DNA of 31,522 nt from Fervidifonticultor_A octavus_A (GCA_031459655.1 JAVKID010000031.1:1-31522), one strand, 5' to 3'. Positions 1 through 8,048 are shown, numbered from the stretch's first letter. Numbers and translations: made by a program. The notes: generated by a model from the sequence alone, not told the origin.

Positions 1-347
1 GGCCTGCGCTGTGCCAGGCCGGCCCAGGCCAGGTAGGGGGGATCCCCGGGCCCGATCCCCAACACGAACCGGCCTTCGCTGTATTCCTGGAGGCTGGCCG
101 CGCGCATGGCGATCTCGGCAGGGCTGGCCGAGAACGGATTGACGATGCACGTGCCGATCCGAATGCGGCGGGTGGCGGAGGCGACGGCGGTGAGGGCCAC
201 CCAGGCATCCCGCTGCATGAGGTCCTGGCAGTACCAGAGGTCGTCGAAGCCCGCGTCTTCCGCGAGCTGGGCCCATCGGACGACCTCGCGGATGGTCCCG
301 GACCCGCTGTTGAACCGCAGTCCGAAGCGCAGCGGCCCAGCGTTCAT
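1..347 (-). CDS. LLM class flavin-dependent oxidoreductase, N-terminal part (truncated by window edge)
   Basis: The reverse strand from ATG at 347 reads without a stop to the window edge, about 115 residues. It starts MNAGPLRFGLRF, then has a segment like E-(x)n-AEDAGFDDLWYCQD, an RIRIGTCIVNPF stretch and EGRFVLGIGPGD. These are typical of the luciferase-like TIM-barrel family, especially F420- or FMN-dependent members related to methylene-H4MPT reductase. The family moves hydride between F420 or flavin and small organic substrates in the cytoplasm; the substrate cannot be told here. The gene is divergent from the ATC-hydrolase/Dpp-like operon, with 109 bases between the starts, so shared control is possible. 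No clear Shine-Dalgarno precedes the ATG. A weak TAGAAC -10-like hexamer lies about 10 bases upstream. Confidence 0.82.
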   Translation of the reverse strand, partial: MNAGPLRFGLRFNSGSGTIREVVRWAQLAEDAGFDDLWYCQDLMQRDAWVALTAVASATRRIRIGTCIVNPFSASPAEIAMRAASLQEYSEGRFVLGIGPGDPPYLAWAGLAQRR

Positions 348-456
348 CGGTTCAGTTCTACCACAGAGCGGTCGGCGGGTCTAACGGGGGCCTGGGCCTG
401 CGGGTCTGGCACCGCGCCAGGGGTCGCGGCACCTCGCAGCGAATTCCGTCTGCCAC

Positions 457-1149
457 ATGGAGAGCACCTTGCGGCCGAACCGCGTGCAGAAGCAGGTGTG
501 CCGGCTGGCCGTGGCTGAGGCCCTGGGCGAGGCCGAAGCCGAGGTCATCCTCCGGGAGACCGGCATCGGCGACCTGCCGGACCTGCTGCCGGCCGGCCCG
601 CGGGACCTCGACGCCCTCTTCGCGGAACTCCGCCCCTTCGCCGACCTCTACCGGGCGGTCCTGGTGCGGGCGGGCCGCGAGATGGCCCTGGCCGTCGCCC
701 GGCGGGCGATCGTGCACTCCGGCCTGATAGGCCACGCCCACGACGCGGCCGCCCGGCGGCTGGGCCCCGGCGGCGCGCCCCGCGCGGCGCAGGGGTTGAG
801 CCTGACCAGCCCGCCGCCTCCGGGGTTCGCCGCCGACCCCGACGAGGTCCAGCGGCAGTTCGAAGCCGCGATGCGGTTCTTCTCGTGCGAGGGCAGGCTG
901 CTGGCGTACACGCCCGCCTACGTCCGGTTCCACGTCACGGGCTGCAACTGGTGCCGGGCGATGGAACGGGCCGGGGTGCCGGAACTGATCCCGTTCTTCT
1001 GCGAGACCGACGAACGGTTCATGGACGGCCACCCCACGCACCGGCTGCTGCGGCCGACCGCCATCGGCCTGGGGGACGCGCACTGCGACTTCCAGTTCGT
1101 GCCGAAAGCGACGGGGGACACCACGCATCGGGAGGGATGCACGTCATGA
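457..1149 (+). CDS. L-2-amino-thiazoline-4-carboxylic acid hydrolase family protein
   Basis: This 230-residue protein fits the ATC_hydrolase family (named for the enzyme that opens 2-amino-thiazoline-4-carboxylate on the route to cysteine). The C-terminal half shows FHVTGCNWCRAM, PFFCETDERFMDG, HPTHRLLRPTAIG and the family-typical late motif DAHCDFQF. Several cysteines (in GCNWC, FFCE and HCDF) could be catalytic. It is soluble, with no signal peptide. Its TGA at 1147-1149 overlaps the ATG of the binding protein (ATGA), so the two genes are probably translationally coupled. Many family members are annotated by similarity only, so the substrate is open; the neighbouring transporter and amidohydrolase suggest hydrolysis of an imported small C-N or C-S compound (inference). 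The start has no good ribosome-binding site, so the first residues are uncertain. Confidence 0.78.
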   Translation: MESTLRPNRVQKQVCRLAVAEALGEAEAEVILRETGIGDLPDLLPAGPRDLDALFAELRPFADLYRAVLVRAGREMALAVARRAIVHSGLIGHAHDAAARRLGPGGAPRAAQGLSLTSPPPPGFAADPDEVQRQFEAAMRFFSCEGRLLAYTPAYVRFHVTGCNWCRAMERAGVPELIPFFCETDERFMDGHPTHRLLRPTAIGLGDAHCDFQFVPKATGDTTHREGCTS

Positions 1150-2711
1150 CACACGATGACGACTGCCGCGTGACCCGGCGGGAGTTTTTGGCATACACGG
1201 CCGCCCTGGCCGGGACCGGCCTGGCCGTGGACCGGCTCGGCCATCCCGGGTGGGCCGCGCCCGCCGGCCCGCCGCAGCCGGTGGGGAACCTGCTGATCGT
1301 CCAGGGCGTCGACGCCGAGTCCCTGGACCCGCACGTGACCACGTCGGGGGCTTCCAAGGGCATGATGTGGGCCATGTACGACAAACTGCTGGAGCGTACA
1401 CCCGACATGAAACTGATCCCCTGGCTGGCCACCTCCTGGCGCGTGCTCAACGACACGACCTGGGAGTTCCGGCTGCGGGACCACGTCTACTTCCACAACG
1501 GCGAGAAGTTCGGCGCCGAGCACGTCCGCGACACCATCGCCCGCTTCAAGAGCCCCGCGATCCGCAACGTCTACGCTGGCCAGCTCCGCCCGGTCAAAGA
1601 CGTCGAGGTGGTGAACCCTCTGACCGTCCGCATCCACACCGACGGGCCGTTCGCCCTCCTGGCGGAGGTGCTGTCGCTGTACTGCGAGATCCTGCCCAGG
1701 GCCATTACCGGCGGCGAGGTGGACCCGACCAGGCGCGCCATCGGGACGGGCCCGTACCGGTTCGTGGAGTGGATCCCCAACGGCCGGATGGTGATGGACT
1801 TCGCCGAGCGCCCACACTTCAGCGGCCAGCCCAAACTGAGGCGGCTGGTGTGGCGTCCGGTGCCGGAAGCGGCCACCCGCCTGGTGGAACTGAAGACCGG
1901 GGCGGCGCACCTCATCACCCCGGTGGATCCCATCCAGATCCCCGAACTGCAGGCCACCAAGAACGTCGAGGTGGTCGCGTTCCGGCAGCTGTCGTCGCAG
2001 ATCGTCGTGCTGAACGCCCTCAAGGTCCGGGCCTTCCAGGACGTCCGCGTCCGGCAGGCGATGAACTACGCCACGGATGTGGACGCCCTCATCCGGACCG
2101 TCATGCGCGGGGCCGCCTACCGGCTCAACAGCGCGTTCGGTCCGGGCATCCCCGGGTACGACGAGAGCCTGCGCCCCTACCCGTACGATCCCGATCGGGC
2201 CCGGCAGTTGCTCTCCGAGGCCGGCTACCGCGACGGGTTCGACGTCACGCTGGTCTCGCCCGAGGGCCGCTACCTGAACGACCGGCTGGCCAGCGAGGCC
2301 ATCGCCGCCATGTGGACCCGCGTGGGCGTCCGCACCCGCGTGCAGGTCATGGACTGGAGCCCCTTCGTCCAGGGCGTGCTCGGCAAGACCCACGACGCCT
2401 TCTTCTTCCAGCAGGTCGGCGTGTTGCTGGATGCCACGGTCAGCATCAACTTCGACTCGGACCGCAAGGGCGCGGCCTGGCAGGGCTACAGCAATGAGGA
2501 GGCCAACCGGTTGATCCAGGAGGCGCCGAAGACCCTCGACGCCAACCGCCGGAACGACATGTACAGGCGGCTCAACCAGATCGTCCACCGCGAGTGCCCG
2601 TGGGTGTTCCTGTGGAACCAGCAGGGCGTCTACGCCATGCAGAAGCGCGTGAAGGGCTGGGTGGCGCACACCGACGGCATCATCCGGCTGGGAGGCATCA
2701 GCCTGGGCTAG
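1146..2711 (+). CDS. ABC transporter family 5 (peptide/nickel/opine type) substrate-binding protein, Tat-exported
   Basis: The protein has 521 residues from the ATG at 1146, chosen because GGAGG at 1131-1135 lies 10 bases upstream; an ATG at 1137 is too close to it. The N-terminus has a twin-arginine signal (TRREFLAYTAALAGTGLAV), so it is likely exported folded; no lipobox cysteine is seen. The mature part has SBP_bac_5 features: ESLDPHVTTSGASKGMMWAMY, LATSWRV, TWEFRLRDHVYFHNGEKF, AIGTGPYRFVEW and VRQAMNYATDVDAL. This family binds oligopeptides, dipeptides, nickel chelates, opines or sugars outside the membrane and hands them to DppB/DppC-type permeases, which follow directly. The permeases confirm the role; the ligand cannot be read from sequence. 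Confidence 0.9.
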   Translation: MTHDDDCRVTRREFLAYTAALAGTGLAVDRLGHPGWAAPAGPPQPVGNLLIVQGVDAESLDPHVTTSGASKGMMWAMYDKLLERTPDMKLIPWLATSWRVLNDTTWEFRLRDHVYFHNGEKFGAEHVRDTIARFKSPAIRNVYAGQLRPVKDVEVVNPLTVRIHTDGPFALLAEVLSLYCEILPRAITGGEVDPTRRAIGTGPYRFVEWIPNGRMVMDFAERPHFSGQPKLRRLVWRPVPEAATRLVELKTGAAHLITPVDPIQIPELQATKNVEVVAFRQLSSQIVVLNALKVRAFQDVRVRQAMNYATDVDALIRTVMRGAAYRLNSAFGPGIPGYDESLRPYPYDPDRARQLLSEAGYRDGFDVTLVSPEGRYLNDRLASEAIAAMWTRVGVRTRVQVMDWSPFVQGVLGKTHDAFFFQQVGVLLDATVSINFDSDRKGAAWQGYSNEEANRLIQEAPKTLDANRRNDMYRRLNQIVHRECPWVFLWNQQGVYAMQKRVKGWVAHTDGIIRLGGISLG

Positions 2712-2717
2712 CCTCCG

Positions 2718-3644
2718 GTGGGCCGGTTTCTCGTCCAGCGCCTGGTGCATCTGGTCTGGGTGCTGCTGGCGGTCAGCATTCTCGTCTTCCTGCTGATCCA
2801 CCTGAGCGGCGACCCGATCCGGCTGCTGACGCCGCTGGACGCCAAGCCCGAGGACGTCGAACGCGTCCGGCGGCTCTACGGCCTGGACAAGCCGATCCCC
2901 GCCCAGTACTGGGACTTCCTCCGCCGGGCGCTGCGCGGGGACCTCGGCGAGTCGTTCCGCTACCAGCGGCCCGCCCTCGAGCTGGTCCTCCAGCGCCTGC
3001 CGACCACGGCGCTGTTGGCCGTGGTCACGGTCGGCCTGACGGTCGCGGTGGGCATCCCGGTGGGGGTGTGGGCCGGGTCGCGCGTGGGGAGCGCCGCCGA
3101 CTGGCTCGTGTCGGTGGCCACGTTCCTGTTCATCAGCCTGCCGTCGTTCTGGCTGGGCGTGCTGTTGATCCTCCTGTTCGCCGACCGCCTGCGGTGGCTG
3201 CCGGCGTCCGGGTTCGAGTCGCCGGCGCACCTGGTCCTCCCCTGCGTGACCCTGGCCGTCTACACCACGGGGCTGCTCACGCGCCTGGTGCGCGTTGACG
3301 TCCTGGAGGTCCTCAGCCAGGACTTCATCCGCACCGCCCGCGCGAAAGGGCTGGCCGAGCGCGCCGTGCTGTCGCGCCACGCGCTGCGCAACGCGATGAT
3401 CTCGGCGGTCACGGTGCTGGGGCTGCAGCTGGGGAATCTGCTGGGCGGGTCGGTCGTCGTCGAGGCGGTGTTCGCGTGGCCCGGGGTTGGCTGGCTCATG
3501 CTGCAGGGCATCCAGACGCGGGACCTGCCGCTGGTCCGGGCCGTGGTGCTGGTGGTGGGCACAGCCTTCGTGCTCATCAACCTGGCGGTGGACCTGCTCT
3601 ACCTCTACCTCGACCCGCGCATCCGGTACGACCATGGCAGCTAG
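2718..3644 (+). CDS. ABC transporter permease, DppB/OppB type
   Basis: The 308-residue membrane protein starts with GTG at 2718, six bases after the binding-protein stop. The first helix (residues about 9-28, LVHLVWVLLAVSILVFLLIH) is followed by the family's SGDPIRLL segment and a GLDKPIPAQYWDFL region. The remaining helices and the EAA loop (near DFIRTARAKGLAERAVLSRH) are typical of the BPD_transp_1 fold that docks on the ATPase subunit. The ending YLYLDPRIRY is the usual DppB tail. It forms the channel with the next gene, whose start codon overlaps its end. No DppD/DppF ATPase gene follows, which is unusual for this family. Confidence 0.93.
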   Translation: MGRFLVQRLVHLVWVLLAVSILVFLLIHLSGDPIRLLTPLDAKPEDVERVRRLYGLDKPIPAQYWDFLRRALRGDLGESFRYQRPALELVLQRLPTTALLAVVTVGLTVAVGIPVGVWAGSRVGSAADWLVSVATFLFISLPSFWLGVLLILLFADRLRWLPASGFESPAHLVLPCVTLAVYTTGLLTRLVRVDVLEVLSQDFIRTARAKGLAERAVLSRHALRNAMISAVTVLGLQLGNLLGGSVVVEAVFAWPGVGWLMLQGIQTRDLPLVRAVVLVVGTAFVLINLAVDLLYLYLDPRIRYDHGS

Positions 3645-4479
3645 GTGGGCGCCGGCGCCCTCGCCGGGCCGGCGGCGCCCGCCCCAGTTCTATGCCGGCG
3701 CTGCCATCCTCGGCCTGATGACCGTCGTCGCCCTGCTGGCCCCGTGGCTAGCCCCCCACGGGTATGCCGATCAAGACCTCCTCCGGTCGCTCCAGCCGCC
3801 GGCGTGGCTGCCCGGCGGCGACTGGGCGTACCCGCTGGGGACCGACCGGCTGGGCCGCGACCTCTGCTCGCGCCTGATGGTCGGCGCGCGGGTCTCCATC
3901 GCCGTCGCGCTGCTATCGGTGCTCCTGGGCGGCGGACTGGGGACGATGCTGGGTCTGGCTGCCGGCTACTTCGGCGGGCGCGTCGACCGGACCATCTCCC
4001 GCCTCATCGACGTCCAGCTTTCCTTTCCGCCGGTCTTCGTCGCCATTGCCATCATGGCCGCCCTCGGGCAGAGCCTGCCCAAGCTCATCGTCGTGCTGGC
4101 GCTGGTTACCTGGGTGCAGTACGCGAGGGTGGCCCGGGCCAATACGCTGTCGGTCCGCGAGCGGGAGTTCGTCGCGGCCGCCCGGGCCCTGGGGGCGGCC
4201 GAGCGGCGCATTCTATCCCGCCACGTCCTGCCGTCCATCCTCCCGCCGCTGCTGGTGGTGGGCGCGGTGAACATGTCCAACGTGATCCTGGCCGAGGCCG
4301 CGCTGAGCTTCCTCGGACTGGGAGTTCAACCGCCTGTGCCCGCGTGGGGCAGCATGGTGAGCGACGGGCGGACTGTGCAGAGCCTGGCCTGGTGGAACAC
4401 GGTCTTCCCCGGCATGGCGATCGCCGTGCTCGTCATCGGCGCCAACCTGCTCGGCGACGGCCTGCAGCGGGCGCGCTGA
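3634..4479 (+). CDS. ABC transporter permease, DppC/OppC type
   Basis: Starting at the ATG at 3634, which overlaps the last 11 bases of the DppB-type gene, the protein has 281 residues. A reading frame extends farther upstream, but that part is out of frame with real DppB sequence. After a short Arg/Pro-rich cytoplasmic lead comes a first helix (AAILGLMTVVALLAPWLAP), then the OppC_N-type YPLGTDRLGRDLCSRLM motif (about residues 67-83). The EAA loop is seen at REREFVAAARALGAAERRILSRH, and AEAALSFLGLGVQPP is a strong DppC hallmark. It is the partner channel subunit of the preceding permease. The operon then continues with an amidohydrolase rather than ATPases. Confidence 0.93.
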   Translation: MAARWAPAPSPGRRRPPQFYAGAAILGLMTVVALLAPWLAPHGYADQDLLRSLQPPAWLPGGDWAYPLGTDRLGRDLCSRLMVGARVSIAVALLSVLLGGGLGTMLGLAAGYFGGRVDRTISRLIDVQLSFPPVFVAIAIMAALGQSLPKLIVVLALVTWVQYARVARANTLSVREREFVAAARALGAAERRILSRHVLPSILPPLLVVGAVNMSNVILAEAALSFLGLGVQPPVPAWGSMVSDGRTVQSLAWWNTVFPGMAIAVLVIGANLLGDGLQRAR

Positions 4480-4510
4480 GGGAGCGGGGCCCCAGAGGAG
4501 GGATGCGGTC

Positions 4511-5791
4511 ATGCGGACAGTCCTCGTCAACTGCCGTCTGGTGGACGGGACGGGTCGCGCGGCGGTGGACGACGCCGCGGTGGCCATCGAGGGCGAGCGG
4601 ATCGTCTGGTGCGGGGCCCGGACCGATCCGGGGGCCCCGGCGGCGCGGCCGGGCGACCTGACGGTCGATCTGGAGGCGATGACGGTCCTGCCGGGGCTGT
4701 TCAACGTGCACGTGCACCTGGGGCTCCGCCTGCCGTTCCCCGAGCGGCGCGCCGATCCTTTCCCGCCTGGCTACCGCGTGATGCTCAACTACCGGCGCGC
4801 CCTGGAGGCCATCCTCAGCGGCACCACGAGCCTGCGCGTCGTGGGCGAGCCCTATTTCACCGACCTGGACGTCCGGGAGGCCATCGCCCGGGGCCTCCTC
4901 CCGGGGCCGCGCATCAAGGCGGCCGGGCACGCGTTGATCGCCACCGGCGGCCACGGGCACAACTCCGTGGGGACCGTGGAAGCGGACGGGCCCGATGGCT
5001 TCCGCCGCGCAGCGCGCGAACAACTCCGCGCCGGGGCCGACCTGATCAAGATCTGCCTGACCGGGGGAATCGGGACGCCCCGCGAGCAGCCGCAGGACAA
5101 GCAGATGACCGACGACGAGGTCCGGGCGGTCGTCGAGGTCGCCCACGCGGCCGGCCGGCGCGTGGCCGCCCACACCGGCGGCGACGCGGCCATACGGGAT
5201 GCCGTGCGGCTGGGCGTGGACTGCATCGAGCACGGGTACTCGTTCGAGGACGACGCGGCCGCGGCCATGGCCGGGGCGGGGAGCTTCCTCGTGCCGACCC
5301 TGTGTGTGACCCAGGAACTCGACTACCTGCGCCGCCACGGGGTGCAGGAGTGGATGCTGGCCAAGGCCCGGGCGGTGGCCGGCGAACATCTGGCCTCGAT
5401 CCGGCGCGCGGCGGCCCGGGGGGTGACGCTGTGCTGCGGGACCGACCTGCTCCCCAGCGATCCGGTGGACGGCACGGTGGCCACGATCCGGGAGGTGGAG
5501 CTGCTGACCGACTGCGGCCTGACGCCCCTGGAGGCCATCCGGGCCGCCACCTTCAACTCCGCGCGCCTGTGCGGGGTGGACGCTGAGACGGGGACCCTGG
5601 AGGCGGGCAAGCAGGCGGATCTCATCGCAGTCGCCGGGCAGCCGGACCGGCAGATCCGTGACCTCCGGGAGGTCCGGGTGGTGATGAAGGGTGGGGTGGT
5701 GTTCCGCAGCCGCCTGCCCGGCCTGCCCGACCCCGGGCTGGAGCGCCTCGGCGTGCCCATGGCGGGCGGCACCTTTGCCCGCCTCTGGTAG
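4511..5791 (+). CDS. metal-dependent amidohydrolase (imidazolonepropionase/prolidase-like subfamily)
   Basis: The 426-residue protein has an AGGAGGG ribosome-binding site 8 bases before its ATG. The amidohydrolase metal ligands are all present: HVH at 67-69, Lys180 in LIKICLTGG (carboxylated in binuclear members), His221 in AAHTGGD, His241 in CIEHG and Asp312 in CGTD. The C-terminal AGKQADLIAV segment is the usual composite-domain return. Enzymes of this branch hydrolyse cyclic or linear amides, including Xaa-Pro dipeptides and hydantoin-like rings, in the cytoplasm. It closes the operon with the ATC-hydrolase family protein and the Dpp-like importer, suggesting that an imported amide or cyclic amino-acid derivative is broken down. 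The exact substrate is unknown. Confidence 0.88.
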   Translation: MRTVLVNCRLVDGTGRAAVDDAAVAIEGERIVWCGARTDPGAPAARPGDLTVDLEAMTVLPGLFNVHVHLGLRLPFPERRADPFPPGYRVMLNYRRALEAILSGTTSLRVVGEPYFTDLDVREAIARGLLPGPRIKAAGHALIATGGHGHNSVGTVEADGPDGFRRAAREQLRAGADLIKICLTGGIGTPREQPQDKQMTDDEVRAVVEVAHAAGRRVAAHTGGDAAIRDAVRLGVDCIEHGYSFEDDAAAAMAGAGSFLVPTLCVTQELDYLRRHGVQEWMLAKARAVAGEHLASIRRAAARGVTLCCGTDLLPSDPVDGTVATIREVELLTDCGLTPLEAIRAATFNSARLCGVDAETGTLEAGKQADLIAVAGQPDRQIRDLREVRVVMKGGVVFRSRLPGLPDPGLERLGVPMAGGTFARLW

Positions 5792-5850
5792 TCGGGCGGA
5801 ACCTGCGGCTCCTGCGGCTCGATCGCCACCTACACTCAATCTCCCGCCTG

Positions 5851-5950
5851 CTACCGCTTCCCGGCCGTCTTGCGGACGGTGTACGTGATCCAGCACACCG
5901 TCCAGGCGACCAGGACCATGCCCGATGCGGTTCGCGATGTCTGCAAACAT
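5851..5950 (-). CDS. possible small single-helix membrane peptide, apparently frameshifted
   Basis: Downstream of the MFS gene, on the same strand, a good AGGGAG Shine-Dalgarno sits 9 bases before an ATG at 5950 that encodes MFADIANRIG. That frame then loses coding character, while the frame one base away reads MVLVAWTVCWITYTVRKTAG followed by KR and TAG at 5851. This is a convincing membrane helix with a positive tail. Removing one base of the CCC run at 5921-5923 would join the two into a 32-residue protein. As written, only the 22-residue piece (5851-5919) is open, without its own ribosome-binding site. Small helical partners are known for some transporters, and the position 32 bases after the MFS gene suggests that role (inference). 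It could also be chance. Confidence 0.35.
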
Positions 5951-5982
5951 GATCCGGTGCTCCCTCGCGAGGTGGTGCCGCG

Positions 5983-7182
5983 TCAGGCGGCCACCGCATC
6001 GCGACGGCTCGACCGGATGAGCGCGGCCGCAGCGGCGGCGGCGGCGAACAGCAGCGCGGCCACCGTGACGATGGCGGCGTCGAACCCGTAGCGGTCGATC
6101 ACGAGCCCCACGAGGATCGGCGCGGCCATCGCCCCCAGGTCGGCCATGGTGCGGTTGACCCCCAGCGCGGTCCCCCAGTGGGGTTCGGGCACCAGATCGG
6201 TGACCAGCGCGACGACGAGGCTGCCGCCCAGGTTGGCCCACGAGACCAGCGAGACCGCCACGACCAGCCCGAGCGGTGACCCCACCAGTAGGAAGCTCAA
6301 CACCGAGGCGGCGAGGACGGCCAGGCCCGGGACGACGACGCGCTGGATCCCGAACCACGCGGCCAGGCGGCCGCCGACCAGCGCGGCGCCGAACCGCCAC
6401 AGGGTCCCCAGCGTCAGCACACCGCCGATGGCGGCGGGGCCCAGGTGGAGCTGGCGGGCGGCGAAGAGGGGGACCAGCGTCATCGTCACGCCGCCGTAGA
6501 AGAACATCAGCGCCATCATGACCAGTCCCGGGCCCAGGATGAGGCCCAGCCGAAGGCCCGCGTCCGGATCCGGTAGCGCAACCGCTGCGCCATCCGCCCG
6601 GCCCGAAGCCGGATCGGTCAGCCGGCGTCCGGCGACCAGCGCCACCACCCCGAACACCGCGGCGAGCACGAGCGACCAGCGCCAGGACAGCCATCCGGCC
6701 ACCGCGCCCCCGATTGCCGGCCCCAGGGCCCCGCCGGTGAGGGCGGCCACCTGGTGGTAGCTGAACAACTGGGCCTTGTTCTGGGACGTGGCGACCTTCG
6801 AGATCCACAACTGGGTCGTGATGAAGAACGCCGCCGCGCCGATCCCCATGAGGGCCCGGCCCGCCAGGACCGCCGGGAAGACCCACGCCACAGCGACGAG
6901 GGCCGCTCCCGCCGCGAACAACACACCGCCGCCGCCCAGCGTGACCGGCAGGACCGAGCGCGCCACGAACCGGGCCATCGGGAGGTTCACCACCAGCCGA
7001 CTCCCATGGTAGACCGACAGCGCCAGGGCCACGGTCCCTGCCGAGACTTCAAACTCCTGCTGGACCTGGGGGAGCAGCGGTCCGAAGAACGACACGCCCA
7101 TCTCGAAGCCGACGAGGATGCCCAGGAGCGGCAGGACGGCGCCCGCTCCCGATGGCGCGGTGCGGGACGGAGCCGCGGTCAA
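5983..7182 (-). CDS. MFS transporter (12-helix major facilitator, drug/metabolite type)
   Basis: The 399-residue hydrophobic protein has about 12 predicted helices in two halves with a cytoplasmic middle loop near residues 190-205 (RRLTDPASGRADG). Major facilitator features include FEMGVSFFGPLLPQV in helix 1 and SVYHGSRLVVNLPMARFVAR in the helix 2-3 loop. The late EPHWGTALGVNRTMADLGAM segment is also characteristic. Such proteins exchange small molecules against protons or move them by gradient; the substrate is not predictable. The assigned start is TTG at 7182, without a clear ribosome-binding site; the next Met (residue 28) would cut into the first helix, so TTG or another rare start is preferred. 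It follows the Pro-rich secreted-protein gene by 49 bases on the same strand. Confidence 0.88.
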   Translation of the reverse strand: MTAAPSRTAPSGAGAVLPLLGILVGFEMGVSFFGPLLPQVQQEFEVSAGTVALALSVYHGSRLVVNLPMARFVARSVLPVTLGGGGVLFAAGAALVAVAWVFPAVLAGRALMGIGAAAFFITTQLWISKVATSQNKAQLFSYHQVAALTGGALGPAIGGAVAGWLSWRWSLVLAAVFGVVALVAGRRLTDPASGRADGAAVALPDPDAGLRLGLILGPGLVMMALMFFYGGVTMTLVPLFAARQLHLGPAAIGGVLTLGTLWRFGAALVGGRLAAWFGIQRVVVPGLAVLAASVLSFLLVGSPLGLVVAVSLVSWANLGGSLVVALVTDLVPEPHWGTALGVNRTMADLGAMAAPILVGLVIDRYGFDAAIVTVAALLFAAAAAAAALIRSSRRDAVAA

Positions 7183-7231
7183 CGCCGTGCCGCGATCACG
7201 GCATCGCCAGGGTGACGGTGGAGACGGGGGG

Positions 7232-7789
7232 CTACGAACGCGGGTTGACCGGCGAGAACCCCGGACCGCGGTCCTGCCGCGGGAACGGCAGGCCAGGGAC
7301 CGGCGGGCCCTGGTACGGATTCAAGTAGTAGAACTCCGGCGGCGTCCCGGGCTGGCCCGGGCCATCCTGGGGGCCGGGCCGCAACTGGTAGAGCTGTCCG
7401 TTGTGGTAGAAGAGAATGATCGGTTCGCATGCTTCCTGCTGCCCGGGGCGCATGCCGGGCTGCTGATCGCCGGGCCCCGGCAACGGGATGAACTCGCGCA
7501 GGGGAGGCGGTGAGCCGGGCGCCTGGAAGGGTTGGGGACCCGGGAACGGCTGTGGTCCCGGGAACGGCTGTGGTCCCGGGAACGGCTGTGGTCCCGGGAA
7601 GGGCTCCGGCCTCCGGAACGGCGGCTGGAAGGGATCCTGGACCTGGGCCGGCTGCACGAGCGGGGGCCGGGATCCTTCGGCGGTCGCCGCCGGCACCGCG
7701 CGGCCCGCCGCAAATCCCACGGAGTAGGCCACAACGCCGACTGCGATCGCCACGAAGGCCGTCAGGAGCACTGCTGTCCGTCCAGACAT
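7232..7789 (-). CDS. secreted or membrane-anchored proline-rich repeat protein, unknown function
   Basis: The start at 7789 is supported by AGGGGG 8 bases upstream; the frame is open farther up but without coding character. The 185-residue product begins with a hydrophobic helix (residues about 5-28, AVLLTAFVAIAVGVVAYSVG), either a signal peptide or an anchor. It is followed by a Pro/Gln/Phe-rich region holding four perfect or near-perfect FPGPQP hexapeptides, encoded by an 18-base tandem repeat. The C-terminal part includes CEPIILFYHNGQLYQLRPG and EFYYLNPYQGP. I do not recognise a family. Low complexity and export suggest a wall or envelope spacer role, but no function can be assigned. Confidence 0.6.
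   Translation of the reverse strand: MSGRTAVLLTAFVAIAVGVVAYSVGFAAGRAVPAATAEGSRPPLVQPAQVQDPFQPPFRRPEPFPGPQPFPGPQPFPGPQPFPGPQPFQAPGSPPPLREFIPLPGPGDQQPGMRPGQQEACEPIILFYHNGQLYQLRPGPQDGPGQPGTPPEFYYLNPYQGPPVPGLPFPRQDRGPGFSPVNPRS
7542..7613. repeat. 18-bp tandem repeat inside the proline-rich gene
   Basis: The unit gggaacggctgtggtccc is repeated head to tail at 7542-7559, 7560-7577 and 7578-7595, with a diverged fourth copy at 7596-7613. Each unit keeps the reading frame and encodes one FPGPQP hexapeptide on the minus strand. Copies 1-3 look identical, pointing to recent slippage or selection for identity. Confidence 0.9.
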
Positions 7790-7931
7790 CTGATTCGCCC
7801 CCTGTTCGCCGGGTGATCTAAGGGTAGCACAAATCCCAGATCGGTTCACCAGGGCGCCCGCAAGGCCGTCGCACCCGCCGCCAGCCCGCCGCCAGTTGCG
7901 GGTTTGACTCGCCTGAGTTCCGCCGACTACA

Positions 7932-7945
7932 ATGGTGGCCACCAT
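7932..7945. promoter_or_regulatory. 14-bp perfect palindrome in divergent intergenic region
   Basis: The sequence atggtggccaccat reads the same on both strands. It lies in the gap between the Pro-rich gene (-) and the small unknown gene (+), 143 bases upstream of the first and 104 upstream of the second. Its place and perfect symmetry fit an operator for a dimeric regulator, but no regulator is encoded nearby and chance cannot be excluded in such GC-rich DNA. Confidence 0.3.
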
Positions 7946-8048
7946 GGCCCTGATCTTCACCTTCCCCTGCGGCGGCCGAAGGTAGTCCAGCAAATTCCCA
8001 CAAGACCAGTCTCTTATTTACTGACTTGCCGGTAGCTGCACCCGGGAG

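Noticed and set aside
106..384. A 92-codon plus-strand frame at the left edge
   Set aside because: It is antisense to the flavin oxidoreductase, whose motifs are clear on the minus strand.
918..3635. A 905-codon open frame on the minus strand opposite the binding-protein and permease genes
   Set aside because: It is an artefact of high GC3 on the coding strand. It is rich in His, Asp, Gln and Arg, has no domain pattern and lies wholly opposite well-supported genes.
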